Below are positions 15,981 to 25,581 of a stretch of DNA of 45,974 nt, piece after piece. The stretch lies in the NCBI GenBank assembly GCA_951813625.1, contig CATOTS010000038.1:1-45974 (forward strand), given 5' to 3'. Below the pieces are notes generated by a model. It made no database searches. It had not been told where the DNA came from and worked only from the letters and a program-made list of their open reading frames with translations. The DNA is from an uncultured Caldilineaceae bacterium. Its GTDB lineage: Bacteria > Chloroflexota > Anaerolineae > Caldilineales > Caldilineaceae. How positions within the stretch are numbered: position 1 is the stretch's first letter; the number at the start of each line of letters is the position of its first letter. The position numbers and the translations under genes are program-made.

Positions 15981-17336
15981 ATGAACACACTTGAAACACG
16001 AGTGCCAGTGACCGTTCTGACGGGCTTTCTGGGGGCAGGCAAAACCACGTTACTCAACCGCGTCCTGACCGAAAATCACGGTAAGAAAATCGCGGTGATC
16101 GAAAATGAGTTCGGCGAGATCGGCATTGATAACGATCTGGTCATTGGAGCGGAAGAAGAGATCTTCGAGATGAACAACGGATGCATCTGCTGCACCGTTC
16201 GGGGTGATTTGATTCGCATTCTCAGTCATCTGATGAAGCGCCGCGATAAGTTCGATTACATCATGGTCGAAACCACCGGCATGGCAGATCCCGGTCCCGT
16301 CGCGCAAACCTTTTACGTGGATGATGATATGCAGGAAAAATTAATGCTGGATGCGATTGTCACGGTGGTGGATGCCAAACATATCTGGGAACACATCGAC
16401 GATAGCGATGAGGCAAAAGAACAGGTTGCCTTTGCTGATGTGATCCTGCTCAATAAGATTGACCTGGTTGCCCCGGAAGACCTCGACAGACTCGAAGCAC
16501 GCATCAAGAGCATGAACAAAATGGCGAAAATCTGCCGCACCCGCGACGCGGTGGTCGAGATGGACAAGATTCTCAATGTGGGCGGCTTCAACCTCGACCG
16601 GGCACTGGAAATCGACCCGAAGTTCATGGAGCCAGAATACCCGTTTGAATGGTCGGGTATCTATGAACTGAACACCGGGACTTACGAATGGGTGATGGGT
16701 GAAGGCCCTGACCCGGCAATGGGGGCCGCACTGCTGCCGCTGGCAAATAATGGATTGGCGGCGAAGGAAGCGACGCTGATGGGAGCCGTACTGACCTTCT
16801 CTGAAGATGAGCAGGCAGTACAGGCAGGCGAAACGCTGCACCTTGGCAAAGGACAGCACAACCAGCTCGTGCTGAACAGAAAAGGCGAGACCGTCTTCAA
16901 CTTCGTGATTCAGCAGCCGGGCTATTACATGCTGTTCACCGAACATCACCCTGATGAATTCGACGCGCACCTGTGCGGCACGGATGCCGTGCTTGTCCCG
17001 CTCGAAACCCGCGAGTACAAGCCCGATCATGAACACGACGAAGAAGTGACTTCTGTTGGTATCACCATCCCCGGTGATTTTCACTTGGAGAGGCTCAATG
17101 ATTGGTTAGGTCAACTGCTGGGCGTGCATGGGCTGGACATCTTCCGTATGAAAGGCGTGTTGAGCGTGCGCGGCTGGGATGAACGATTCGTATTTCAGGG
17201 GGTGCATATGCTCTTTGACGGCCGCCCGGATCGTCCGTGGGGGAATGAGCAGCGTCATAACAAGATGGTTTTTATCGGGCGTAACCTGGATCGGGCTGCA
17301 CTGGAAGAAGGCTTTCGCGCATGTCTCATGTCATGA
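15981..17336 (+). CDS. COG0523 (CobW/ZNG1-type) GTPase, putative metallochaperone
   Basis: 451 aa. G1 P-loop is GFLGAGKTTLLN (residues 15-26). The metal-binding CxCC motif appears as GCICC (68-72), with ENEFGE before it, ETTGMADPGPV (near 101-111) and NKID (G4, near 158). The C-terminal CobW_C domain is at about 355-451. Between them, around 215-340, lies an extra segment of over 100 aa not found in short CobW proteins. COG0523 GTPases deliver metals, often zinc under Zur control. The upstream znu-type promoter points to zinc. AGAGGAGA precedes the ATG at 15981. Confidence 0.88.
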   Translation: MNTLETRVPVTVLTGFLGAGKTTLLNRVLTENHGKKIAVIENEFGEIGIDNDLVIGAEEEIFEMNNGCICCTVRGDLIRILSHLMKRRDKFDYIMVETTGMADPGPVAQTFYVDDDMQEKLMLDAIVTVVDAKHIWEHIDDSDEAKEQVAFADVILLNKIDLVAPEDLDRLEARIKSMNKMAKICRTRDAVVEMDKILNVGGFNLDRALEIDPKFMEPEYPFEWSGIYELNTGTYEWVMGEGPDPAMGAALLPLANNGLAAKEATLMGAVLTFSEDEQAVQAGETLHLGKGQHNQLVLNRKGETVFNFVIQQPGYYMLFTEHHPDEFDAHLCGTDAVLVPLETREYKPDHEHDEEVTSVGITIPGDFHLERLNDWLGQLLGVHGLDIFRMKGVLSVRGWDERFVFQGVHMLFDGRPDRPWGNEQRHNKMVFIGRNLDRAALEEGFRACLMS

Positions 17337-18382
17337 TGCGGCGCAAAGACAAACGCAAACCGCCGCAGCCATCGCTCAAGGCAATATGGCGTACCCACAT
17401 TGACGATCATCCGATTGGGCTGGCATGGTCGCCGGATCGCAAACTGTTGGCAGTGGCGGGTGTGTCTGGACCCATCACGCTGTTTAATGGTGCAGACGGC
17501 GCGGTACAGCACAAGCTACCCGGCCATAGCCTTGGCACGATGGCAATTTCGTGGCACAAAGACAGTCGTCTCCTCGCCAGTGTCGGGCTGGATGGCAAGG
17601 TACGGCTGTGGGATACCGAGACAGGAACGCAGACCTCTGAAATGGCAGGCGGCGCAAGCTGGGTGGAGCGTGTCGCTTTCAGCCCTGCGGGCGATTTGCT
17701 TGTGTCAGCCGCCGGGCGCAAACTGCGACTGTGGAACACCACCGGGGAATTGAACTACGAATATCCCGATGCGAACAGCACCATTACTGACATCAAGTGG
17801 CGCTATGATGGCAAACAGTTCGCCATCTCTGCCTACAATGGCGTCGTGCTGTATGGCCCCACAAAAGCGGAACCACTCCACCGTTTCGAATGGCAGGGTT
17901 CGACACTCACACTGGAATGGAGTCCCGACGGAAAGTACATTGCCACTGGCGACCAGGACTCGACGGTGCATTTCTGGCTCGTCGATTCAGGGCAGGATTT
18001 GCAGATGTGGGGCTACGAAACGAAGGTTCTGGAACTGGCATGGAGCTTCAATAGTCGCTATCTTGCGACCGGCGGCGGGACTCAGGCGGTGATCTGGGAC
18101 TGTTCCGGCAAGGGGCCAGAAAACACTCAACCGATCATGCTGGAAGGGCATAAGCACCTCATCAAGCACCTGAAGTTTCAACGACGGGGTAAGCTGCTGG
18201 CTTCCGGTGGTAACGATGGTCTGCTAGCAATCTGGAAAATCAAGAAGAAGAAACTCGTTTTGCTGGCGGATGCTGTGTTCAAAGCCCCAATTGCCGGCTT
18301 GGCCTGGTCACCGGATGATCGCTATATCGCGGCGTCAGATGAGAGTGGTACCCTGTCGATAGCGGCAGCGCAGCGATTATGA
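17333..18382 (+). CDS. WD40 repeat protein
   Basis: About 349 aa forming roughly seven WD40 blades. Visible repeats are GLAWSPDRKLLAVAG, KVRLWDTETGT, RVAFSPAGDLLVSAA-KLRLWN, TLEWSPDGKYIATGDQDSTV, LKFQRRGKLLASGGNDGLLA and GLAWSPDDRYIAASDESGTL. There is no signal peptide. The chosen ATG overlaps the GTPase stop as ATGA; an ATG at 17321 in the same frame would add four residues. Such propellers usually scaffold protein contacts, so a partner role for the GTPase is likely but inferred. Its own stop overlaps a following ATG (ATGA at 18379). Confidence 0.85.
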   Translation: MMRRKDKRKPPQPSLKAIWRTHIDDHPIGLAWSPDRKLLAVAGVSGPITLFNGADGAVQHKLPGHSLGTMAISWHKDSRLLASVGLDGKVRLWDTETGTQTSEMAGGASWVERVAFSPAGDLLVSAAGRKLRLWNTTGELNYEYPDANSTITDIKWRYDGKQFAISAYNGVVLYGPTKAEPLHRFEWQGSTLTLEWSPDGKYIATGDQDSTVHFWLVDSGQDLQMWGYETKVLELAWSFNSRYLATGGGTQAVIWDCSGKGPENTQPIMLEGHKHLIKHLKFQRRGKLLASGGNDGLLAIWKIKKKKLVLLADAVFKAPIAGLAWSPDDRYIAASDESGTLSIAAAQRL

Positions 18383-18421
18383 GAATCGTATTTCATATGA
18401 AATATTCCCCTCTGTTGGTGG

Positions 18422-18758
18422 GACGTTTTGTCTCGATGATAATGGCGGCCGCGGCAATAGGGACCGCGGCCGCCGTTACCGGCCTCTACATCTCCTACCA
18501 CTTCAATTTGCCCGCCGGTCCTGCCATGACCCTGGTAGCAAGCGGGATATTCGTACTGGTCGTTTCTTTCAGGCGAAAAGCCCCTGCCTGAGAATCCTCT
18601 TCTCGAAAGCCGCTCGTCGTCAGAGTCCCGTACGCCGGTAAAAACCTGACCCGTATTCGCCGCTTGACGATCTTGCGAGACGGCATCTTCAGGGCAGCCC
18701 CATCGTCCACTTCGGCCATATGGTAGTACGGCGGCTCACTGCCTGGCCGTTAACCCCA
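18422..18758 (+). pseudogene. znuB 3' end plus downstream sequence (duplicate)
   Basis: This block matches 13774-14110 without gaps at about 95%. It holds the last 56 codons of znuB (FVSMIMAAAAIGTAAAVTGL to the stop at 18589-18591) and 167 bp of the downstream spacer. A short open frame starting at ATG 18379 (overlapping the WD40 stop) runs into it, so a 70-aa chimeric membrane peptide could be made, but it is probably not functional. It is the right-hand remnant of the second znu locus. Confidence 0.85.
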
Positions 18759-19582
18759 TGTGGCCTTGAGTCCTCGTACGGTACTTCATTTACGCCTTCT
18801 CCAATTCTGTATAGAAGAAGAACACGGCGAAGAATGGCAAGCATATTGTGGGAGACGATATGCGCATGTCCGATAAGGGTATCATTCCTGATGACTGTTG
18901 CAGGCTTATACCCGTCGATGATGCTACTTCGTTGGCAAATATATCGTCGATCTCTCATCCGCTGTCGACCTCCATAGGTAAGGACTTTCCGGGGCGTGCA
19001 TTGATGGTCGAGCCGAACGGTAAGCCTGGAACTTGGAATGCTGACAACGACATCGCTCCGAATGTTCTTTTTCAAGGCGGCGCGGAGGGGACACCGGCTT
19101 CCTCTGCGGCATCCTGACCCTGGTTTCCCAACGACAGTTCCGCCCGACTTCATACACACATCATCGATCAAGAGATTGTCGATTCTCTTCCAATAGAAGG
19201 GAACTCGACGGTTTGTGGATTGACCGCAATGAACCAACTCGTACCAGTTCTTCTGGCGCACTCGATCTTGCCTTACTGGATACGCAGGAATTGCGCTCTC
19301 TGGTAAGTAACGATGTAGCATGCGATGACAACGTTCGACAGCGTCTACAGATTCCTATTGCAAGGTTTCAATTTACCGCTGCGAGATATTTTTGATGATG
19401 TGGATCCAGGTTGGGTAAGGTACCCGAAAGGGTTGATCGCGACTGGCGCAACGACTACCTTGGACGATCAGCTTTTGGAGATGTCTTATGTAGAATGATG
19501 GTCGGTCTTTTTTGGATAGAGAACGAGAAAAGACTTATGCTAAAGTAAGTTCAATTTGAGACTAAGAGTTTTTCGTACTCTA
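18759..19582. other. Gene-free stretch with possible degraded coding sequence
   Basis: About 820 bp. On the minus strand 18689-19321 is open but has no convincing family match. A short piece (SIIDGYKPATVIRNDTLIGH) faintly recalls a left-handed beta-helix acyltransferase, too weakly to call. At 19543-19580 lies a single terminal-repeat-like sequence (AAGTAAGTTCAATTTGAGAC) resembling the ends of the 114-bp element at 30795-30908. Composition is AT-richer than the catabolic genes. Confidence 0.35.
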
Positions 19583-19948
19583 TGGTTGGCCCCAATCGTT
19601 AGACCACGAAATGGGAAAAACAAGGTGCATTTGGTCGAATGCGGCCGGCTCTGAACAGAGCACGAAGTCCTCTTCAGTTTGTTGTGCTCACCGTTTGCGG
19701 CAAAGAGCTTGGGCCCGTCTTCCAGCAGTTTCCGTTTTCAGGCCCGTATCGTGGATGAACCTCGCGTTCACTTGATAACTGGCTAATCGTCTTGCTGCCT
19801 TCGAGCGCTTCCAGGGCAATCTGAAACTTGTAGGCCGCCGTGTGTCACCGCCGTTTCTTGACCATCGTGCTTCCCCTCCCCAGGCTGAGTGAATTGCTCC
19901 ATTTTACACGCTAACTCGTGGTCCAGTTTTTGTGGCCCACTTCAACCA
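19583..19948 (-). mobile_element. IS3-family element remnant with both ends, orfA broken
   Basis: The ends start TGGTTG on both sides and share the GACCACGA segment of IS3-type inverted repeats (left TGGTTGGCCCCAATC, right reverse complement TGGTTGAAGTGGGCC). On the minus strand an orfA begins at 19865 (MVKKRR), then TGA, then HTAAYKFQIALEALEGSKTI and, in another frame, KRKLLEDGPKLFAANGEHN. The orfB is missing, so most of the element was deleted. A related end lies at 22313. Confidence 0.7.
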
Positions 19949-20050
19949 TTAGGACAAAGATTCCGACGAATGTTGTATCAGCGACCACTGCCAACGCGAA
20001 TGCAGAACGACGAACCAGGAGTCAGGAGCCAACCATGACGGCCACGAAAT

Positions 20051-20215
20051 ATGCCGAGGCGGCCTGACCCCTACGTGGGCACCAGCTTGCCGGAGTCGGC
20101 TGCGATCATGCAGGGGCTGAGCGTGCAGGCGATGGACCTGATCGCGTTGCCCGACGGGCTGCTCGAAGCGCGTGAGATCAAAGGCGACCCGCAGGGGCAA
20201 GTCTACTTTCCATAG
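20051..20215 (+). CDS. Hypothetical 54-aa ORF
   Basis: ATG to TAG frame beginning MPRRPDPYVGTSLPESAAIM and ending GDPQGQVYFP. Codon use resembles the GC-rich genes of the window. No family recognised; it could be the 3' end of a gene whose front was lost to the IS3 element next to it. It ends 11 bp before the AlbA_2 gene. Confidence 0.3.
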   Translation: MPRRPDPYVGTSLPESAAIMQGLSVQAMDLIALPDGLLEAREIKGDPQGQVYFP

Positions 20216-20226
20216 GAATCCTCAAG

Positions 20227-21916
20227 ATGACAATCGGTCAAGATCATGATGGCTATCTCATTCGCCTTGTTGATGAGTTGCGCCAGTATTCTGGAGAGAC
20301 AGAGTGGGTTGAATACAAGAGGAATCATTGCGCGGCCGAACTGATAGGCGAGTACATTTCTGCTCTGGCGAATGAAGCCTGCCTCAAGCATAAACCAAAG
20401 GGATATCTTCTGTTTGGCATCCAGGATGAAACGAACGAGGTTGTTGGAACAGTCTTCGAGCCCTACACCAAGAAGGCCAAGGGCAACCAAGCTTTGCTGC
20501 CTTGGGTTTCGGCCGGGTTGAACCCAAACTTGGGCTATGAGGTCTACATCGTGGAGCACCCGGATGGTCGTGTTGTTCTCTTTGAGATCAACCCGGCCCG
20601 CGATAGGCCGATCAGTTTTCGCGGCGAGTCTTTCGGCAGGATTGGCTCTAGCAAGATCAATCTGAAACAGTATCCCGAAAAGGCGCGCGCGATTTGGACA
20701 CGAGGTGAAGATTGGTCAGCCGAGATATGCGATGGCGCGACACTGGATGACCTCGACCCGGAAGCTGTGGCAATGGCGAAGGAGCAGTTTGCCATCAAGC
20801 ATCCCGCCCAGGCGGATGACATAGCTCAATGGGACAACGTTACACTTCTCAACAAAGCACGAGTTTTGAAGCAAGGGAAAGTGACGCACACGGCGCTCCT
20901 TCTCCTTGGCCGTGCCGAGTCGGCAGCACTTCTCTCGCCCGCGGTAGCCAAGATTTCGTGGATACTGAAAGACGCAGACAACCGCGAACTCGACTATGAA
21001 CATTTCGGTCCGCCTTTTCTGCTCGCGGGAGACAGGTTGCAGAGCCGAATCCGCAATCTGGTTGTGCGTACCATGCCCAGCGGGACACTGTTCCCGGTGG
21101 AGCTTACGCAGTATGACTTTTGGGTACCGGGAAGCATTGCATAACTGCATCGCACACCAAGACTACCAGTTGCGGGGGCGCATTATTGTAGTTGAGTTTC
21201 CCGACCGGGTGATCCTAACGAATGTCGGAGATTTTCTACCGGGAGATGTAGAGACGGTAATTCGTCAGGACGCTCCACAGTCTATCTACCGTAATACATT
21301 CCTAGCGGACGCGATGGTCGAATTGAACCTGATCGACACGCAAGGCGGCGGGATTAAGAGGATGTTTGAAACGCAGCGTAAACGTTCGTTCCCTTTGCCG
21401 GACTATGATCTGATCAACGAGCCGGGTTGTGTTTCAGTAACTCTCAATGGGCGAATTCTGGATGAACGATACACGCGGCTATTGATGGAGCGAACAGATC
21501 TCAATCTTGAACAGGCAATGCTACTTGATCGAGTGCAGAAAGGACTATCCATTGAGAAAAACGAGCATCGTACCCTTAAGAATGCCAGTTTGGTGGAAGG
21601 ACGTTATCCCAACCTGACGGTAACGAACGTTATCGCCAAAGCGACCGGAAAAATAAGCGAACATATTCTGGAACGCGGCTTTGACAACCGATACTATAGA
21701 GACTTAATCCTGGAGTTAATACGTGAACATGGGCCTGTAAGTCGCAAGGATATCGATAAGGTCCTGTTGGAGAAGCTGCCTGACCGACTCAACCTCGAAC
21801 AGAAGCGAAACAAAGTTCACAATCTGTTACAAGATCTTCGTCTCTCCGCCAAAATAGTAAATCAGGGCTCGCGGCATCGGCCGGCCTGGATCTCCTTAAA
21901 GGAGTTCGATGATTGA
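20227..21916 (+). pseudogene. AlbA_2 (Schlafen-like) domain protein, RecG-like C-terminus, frameshifted
   Basis: The N-terminal AlbA_2 domain is clear: ETEWVEYKRNHCAAELIGEY, then SALANEA and GYLLFGIQDETNEVVG. The first frame stops at 21144. The expected continuation, REALHNCIAHQDYQLRG then the TQGGGIKRMF segment and a winged-helix-like tail, is in another frame ending at 21916. The break lies at about 21118-21126 in a TTTTGGGTACCGGG run. Healed, it would be a normal protein of about 560 aa. Members are often labelled ATP-binding or transcriptional regulator and occur in accessory or defence regions. A real mutation and a sequence error cannot be told apart here. Confidence 0.75.
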
Positions 21917-22312
21917 AAAAAGAAGCGTGTTCTGGAATCCTGCGAGAAAGTGCGGATAGGTCGCAATCGCAAAACGACAGGGGAAGCAAATCTCCCTGCC
22001 TTTCACTTTGCCCTTTGATAGTTTATAAGCAATTTCGATGCGCTATCAAAGGATTTGGCAAATGAATTAACAAAGGATTCGCTATGGAGGCGCGTTTGAC
22101 GTGGCAAATCTGCTACATTGTCTGCGCAGACAGGCCTATCAGGCTGAATTTCGATTGAAATTAACTCCTTTTTCGCATGAATTCGTTGGATTGCGTTAAA
22201 TCCAGGCAATATAAGAACAAAGAATTGGAATCAAGCGTTTCGATATTATTGATAGAAATAGTGTAGATTTATGCCCTTAACTGTAAGAAGATCAATATGG
22301 TTGGTCCCAATG
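21917..22312. other. AT-rich spacer, no gene seen
   Basis: About 400 bp, AT-rich, with many stops in all frames. Near its end TATGGTTGGTCCCAATGACT (around 22297) repeats imperfectly as the IS3 end starting at 22312, giving two IS ends side by side. Confidence 0.45.
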
Positions 22313-22790
22313 ACTATGGTTGGCCCCGATTACTAGACCACGAAATGGGAAAAATAAGGTGCGCTCAGACGGATGCGGGCGATTTTTATCGGCAACGGGC
22401 GGTCTGCCGCCATCGAAGCACGAAGTGCTCTTCCGCCAGCGCGCGATAGTTGAGACTTTGATTTGGTCTCTCATGGTTGCAAAAGTCGAAGTAGGTTGTC
22501 AGCCCAGTGTGTAGCTGACACACGGTGTCATACTGATTGAGATAGATGTTTTCTTATTTGACGCTGCGCCATAGGCTTTCGCAAAAGAAGTAGTCGAGGG
22601 CTCCGGCCACGGCCATCCATGCTGACCCGAAAATTGGCTGCGAGCAGGCGAACGGTGAAAGCAGAGGCCTTGAACCGTGCTTCCTGGTCGGTGTTGAAGA
22701 TCTTGAGCCGACCCTCGTTGATTGTCTGGCGGAGGGCGTCGAGACAGGGAGATGCCGACAAAGGTGCTGGAAAACTTCTCAGCATAATAG
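22313..22790 (-). pseudogene. IS3-family orfB (transposase) remnant
   Basis: On the minus strand, in broken frames, are typical OrfB segments: LDALRQTINEGRLKIFNTDQ, LLAANFRVSMDGRG, SLWRSVKYENIYLNQYDTVC and YFDFCNHERPNQSLNYRALA. These are the second half of an rve-type DDE transposase. The end at 22313 matches the left end of the remnant at 19583. Several frameshifts and stops make it inactive. It abuts the start of the 857-aa ATPase gene. Confidence 0.75.
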
Positions 22791-22809
22791 TCAGGGGAGT
22801 TCCGATACT

Positions 22810-25383
22810 GTGGATGTCTTAAGTGAAGTCTTAACTTGGTCAGAACACCGCCCTGAATGGCAGCGCGATGCCCTGCGGCGACTTGTGCTTAAGGGCGAGC
22901 TCGACGACGCGGACATTGAAGCCTTGGCCGAAATATGCAAAAGCGCTCACGGACTAGCATGTGAACAGGATCCCGTCCCTATTGGCAGGGAGCATCTCCC
23001 AGTTGATGGAGCGAATACTGGTCGTGTAAATGTCGACTCCATTTCTCACAGGCATGGTGTCAACGCCCTTGCCGAGAACCAGACCTTGAAATTCGGTCCT
23101 GGATTGACGGTCGTTTACGGAGACAATGCTGCTGGCAAGTCCGGCTATATACGGATTTTCAAGGGTGGCTGCCGAGCTCGGGGAGCAGAAGATATTCTCG
23201 GCAACGTGCTGTCAGAGACTGCGACTCCAGCCCCTCAATTCTCGATCCAATACACAGTTGGCGACGGGCCAAATCAAGCATGGTCGGGCCAAGCCGACGA
23301 AGCCCTAGCACGAGTCAGCGTTTTCGACCGCCATTCGGAGGCTATCTACACCACTCAGAAGACTGATGTAGCGTTTAGACCATTTGGCCTCGATCTTTTC
23401 GATAGTCTGTCAAAGGCTTGCGCAGCGGTTCGCTCATGTTTGGAACAAGAGCAGCACTCACTCAATGCAAGCAAGATCCCGATGCTGGACTTGCCTAAAG
23501 ATACGGCCGCGGCCAAATTTGTAGCCGGCCTTTCCTCACTCACTGACCCGGATGAAGTCAAGACGCTCGGCAGGCTCTCGGAGGACGAGTCGAGTCATCT
23601 TGGATTGATTGAGAAACAACTCCAGGATTTGCAGGCGAGTGACCCTACGAAGATCGCGCAGGAGTTGACGTTGCGCGGCAAACGTCTGCGAGATCTTGCT
23701 CAACACCTCACTACGCTCGATAGCACCTTATCAAGGCGGGCTATCAGGAGTGTTTTTGAGGCCCAGAGCCAGATGCGGAGAAAACAGGGGGACGCAAGGC
23801 AAATTCGGGAGCACGCATTTCAGTCCCATCTGTTGCCTGGGACAGGTTCGGAAAACTGGAGTGAAATGTGGGAGGCGGGTAGGCGCTTCTCGGAAGAGAG
23901 CGCCTACCCGGCTCAGCGATTTCCATTCACGGACGAAGGCGCCCGCTGTATCTTTTGTCAACAACGCCTTGGACCCGATACCACCGGGCAACTGAAACGA
24001 TTCGAGGAGTTCGTTACGTCAATCTTCGAGAAGGAAGCCCGAACGTCCAGGGATGCCTTCGAACGACTCCACAGGAATCTCGGAAACCTGACTGTCTCAA
24101 GCGGGCGGACGGAGGAAACGTTAACAGACCTTCGTATCGAAGATGAGGCTCTTGCGGATTCGGTTGGGCACACCTTGTCGTTGGCGGGACAGCGCCATGC
24201 GGAAATCCTTGAAACGCTTGCGAACGGTAAGCGTCTCAGCGAACTGGCGGACCTGCCATTCAACGCAAAGGATGTGGAGATGCTCGCTGACCAACTGGCC
24301 GTGCGTGCCGAAGGGTTAAGCGAGGGGACGAGCGAGAGTCAGAAGGAAGCCCTCACCGCTGAGTTGAAAGAACTGAAAGCCCGGCGAACGCTGGGAAAAC
24401 ACGAAGAAGCTTTCCTTTCGGAAATTGAACGCCTAAAAAAGATTGCCGCCTATGGGCAATGCCTGGATGATACGGACACGCGCAGCATAACCGCCAAGAG
24501 TACTGCCGTTACGAAAGAGGTGGTGACTGAACAACTGAAGAGAGCCTTCCAGGAAGAACTCGATAGACTGAAATTCAACCACGTTGAGGTCGAACTCAAG
24601 GAGGCCGGAGGGCGAACCGGGAATTTCTACCACAGGTTGATACTCACTCGTGCGCCTGACGTAGCATTGCCGAAGGTCGTCAGCGAAGGTGAGGCACGTT
24701 GTTTAGCTATCGCTGCATTTTTCGCAGAACTAAGTACTGCCGACGACCGGTCTGCCATTCTCTTAGACGATCCCGTGTCGTCGTTCGACTACAGATCGCG
24801 GGAAAACGTTGCACAGCGGCTCGTGGCTGAAGCTAAGAAACGCCAAGTGATTGTCTTCACGCACGACATGGTCTTCCTGTTACATCTGCACGAACACGCC
24901 ATACAAGGAAACGTGGACATACTGGACCAGCACGTCCGCCAATTGCCGATTGGGGCGGGTGTCTGCGACGATGAACTCCCATGGGACGCACTGCCAGTCA
25001 AAAAAAGGATCGGAGTCTTAAGAGACCTTTGGCAAGGAGCGGGCAAGCACTTCCGAAAGGGAAACCAGACAGAATACGAGATTGCAGCGGGCCGCATATA
25101 TGGCTTGCTGAGGGCAGCTTGGGAGCGTGGACTGGAAGAAGTCCTGCTTGGAGGCGTGGTTGAACGCTTTCGGAGAAGCATTCAGACGCAACAGATCGGC
25201 AGACTTGCTGACATTTCGCCAAGTGATTGCAAAGCGGTCGAGATAGCAATGACGAAATCCTCGAAATGGCTTACAGGGCACGATCAAGCGCCGGCAGCTA
25301 GGCAAAAGTTTCCAGAGCCGAATGAACTCAAACAGGATATCGACGCGCTTGACAAGTGGGTTTCGGACATTCGAAAAAGATGA
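22810..25383 (+). CDS. Rad50/RloC-like AAA ATPase with zinc-hook CxxC (AAA_13 type)
   Basis: 857 aa. The N-terminal helical part (WSEHRPEWQRDALRRLV) is typical of this family, so the GTG start with GGGGAG upstream is credible. Walker A is GDNAAGKSG (residues 104-112). A long helical middle contains CIFC (380-383), placed like the zinc hook of Rad50 or RloC. The ABC-type signature SEGEARCLAIAAF is followed by Walker B ILLDDPVSSFD (near 650-660) and the His switch FTHDM. The C-terminal region has LRAAWERGLEEVL and later KWLTGHD, where RloC-type proteins carry an RNase domain; the nuclease activity here is speculative. Such single genes are common in defence islands. Confidence 0.8.
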   Translation: MDVLSEVLTWSEHRPEWQRDALRRLVLKGELDDADIEALAEICKSAHGLACEQDPVPIGREHLPVDGANTGRVNVDSISHRHGVNALAENQTLKFGPGLTVVYGDNAAGKSGYIRIFKGGCRARGAEDILGNVLSETATPAPQFSIQYTVGDGPNQAWSGQADEALARVSVFDRHSEAIYTTQKTDVAFRPFGLDLFDSLSKACAAVRSCLEQEQHSLNASKIPMLDLPKDTAAAKFVAGLSSLTDPDEVKTLGRLSEDESSHLGLIEKQLQDLQASDPTKIAQELTLRGKRLRDLAQHLTTLDSTLSRRAIRSVFEAQSQMRRKQGDARQIREHAFQSHLLPGTGSENWSEMWEAGRRFSEESAYPAQRFPFTDEGARCIFCQQRLGPDTTGQLKRFEEFVTSIFEKEARTSRDAFERLHRNLGNLTVSSGRTEETLTDLRIEDEALADSVGHTLSLAGQRHAEILETLANGKRLSELADLPFNAKDVEMLADQLAVRAEGLSEGTSESQKEALTAELKELKARRTLGKHEEAFLSEIERLKKIAAYGQCLDDTDTRSITAKSTAVTKEVVTEQLKRAFQEELDRLKFNHVEVELKEAGGRTGNFYHRLILTRAPDVALPKVVSEGEARCLAIAAFFAELSTADDRSAILLDDPVSSFDYRSRENVAQRLVAEAKKRQVIVFTHDMVFLLHLHEHAIQGNVDILDQHVRQLPIGAGVCDDELPWDALPVKKRIGVLRDLWQGAGKHFRKGNQTEYEIAAGRIYGLLRAAWERGLEEVLLGGVVERFRRSIQTQQIGRLADISPSDCKAVEIAMTKSSKWLTGHDQAPAARQKFPEPNELKQDIDALDKWVSDIRKR

Positions 25384-25581
25384 AGATAGGGTAATGCCCT
25401 TATCCAACCAAGGGCCTCTGAATGGCAAGAGTATGATCTAAACGCTCGCTCTCCCAGAGAGCGGCATTTTCGAAGAGTCGTGGTAACGAGAGACACCCAT
25501 ATAAGCTTTTAGTGGGCGAGTTCCCTGACTTGTGGTTGAGGGATCGACGGGATACGCGCTGATTCGGAGAGACAGATTAAG

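Noticed and set aside
18689..19321. An acyltransferase gene on the minus strand
   Set aside because: Only a faint hexapeptide-like stretch; part of the frame overlaps duplicated znu spacer DNA, and there is no start or complete domain.
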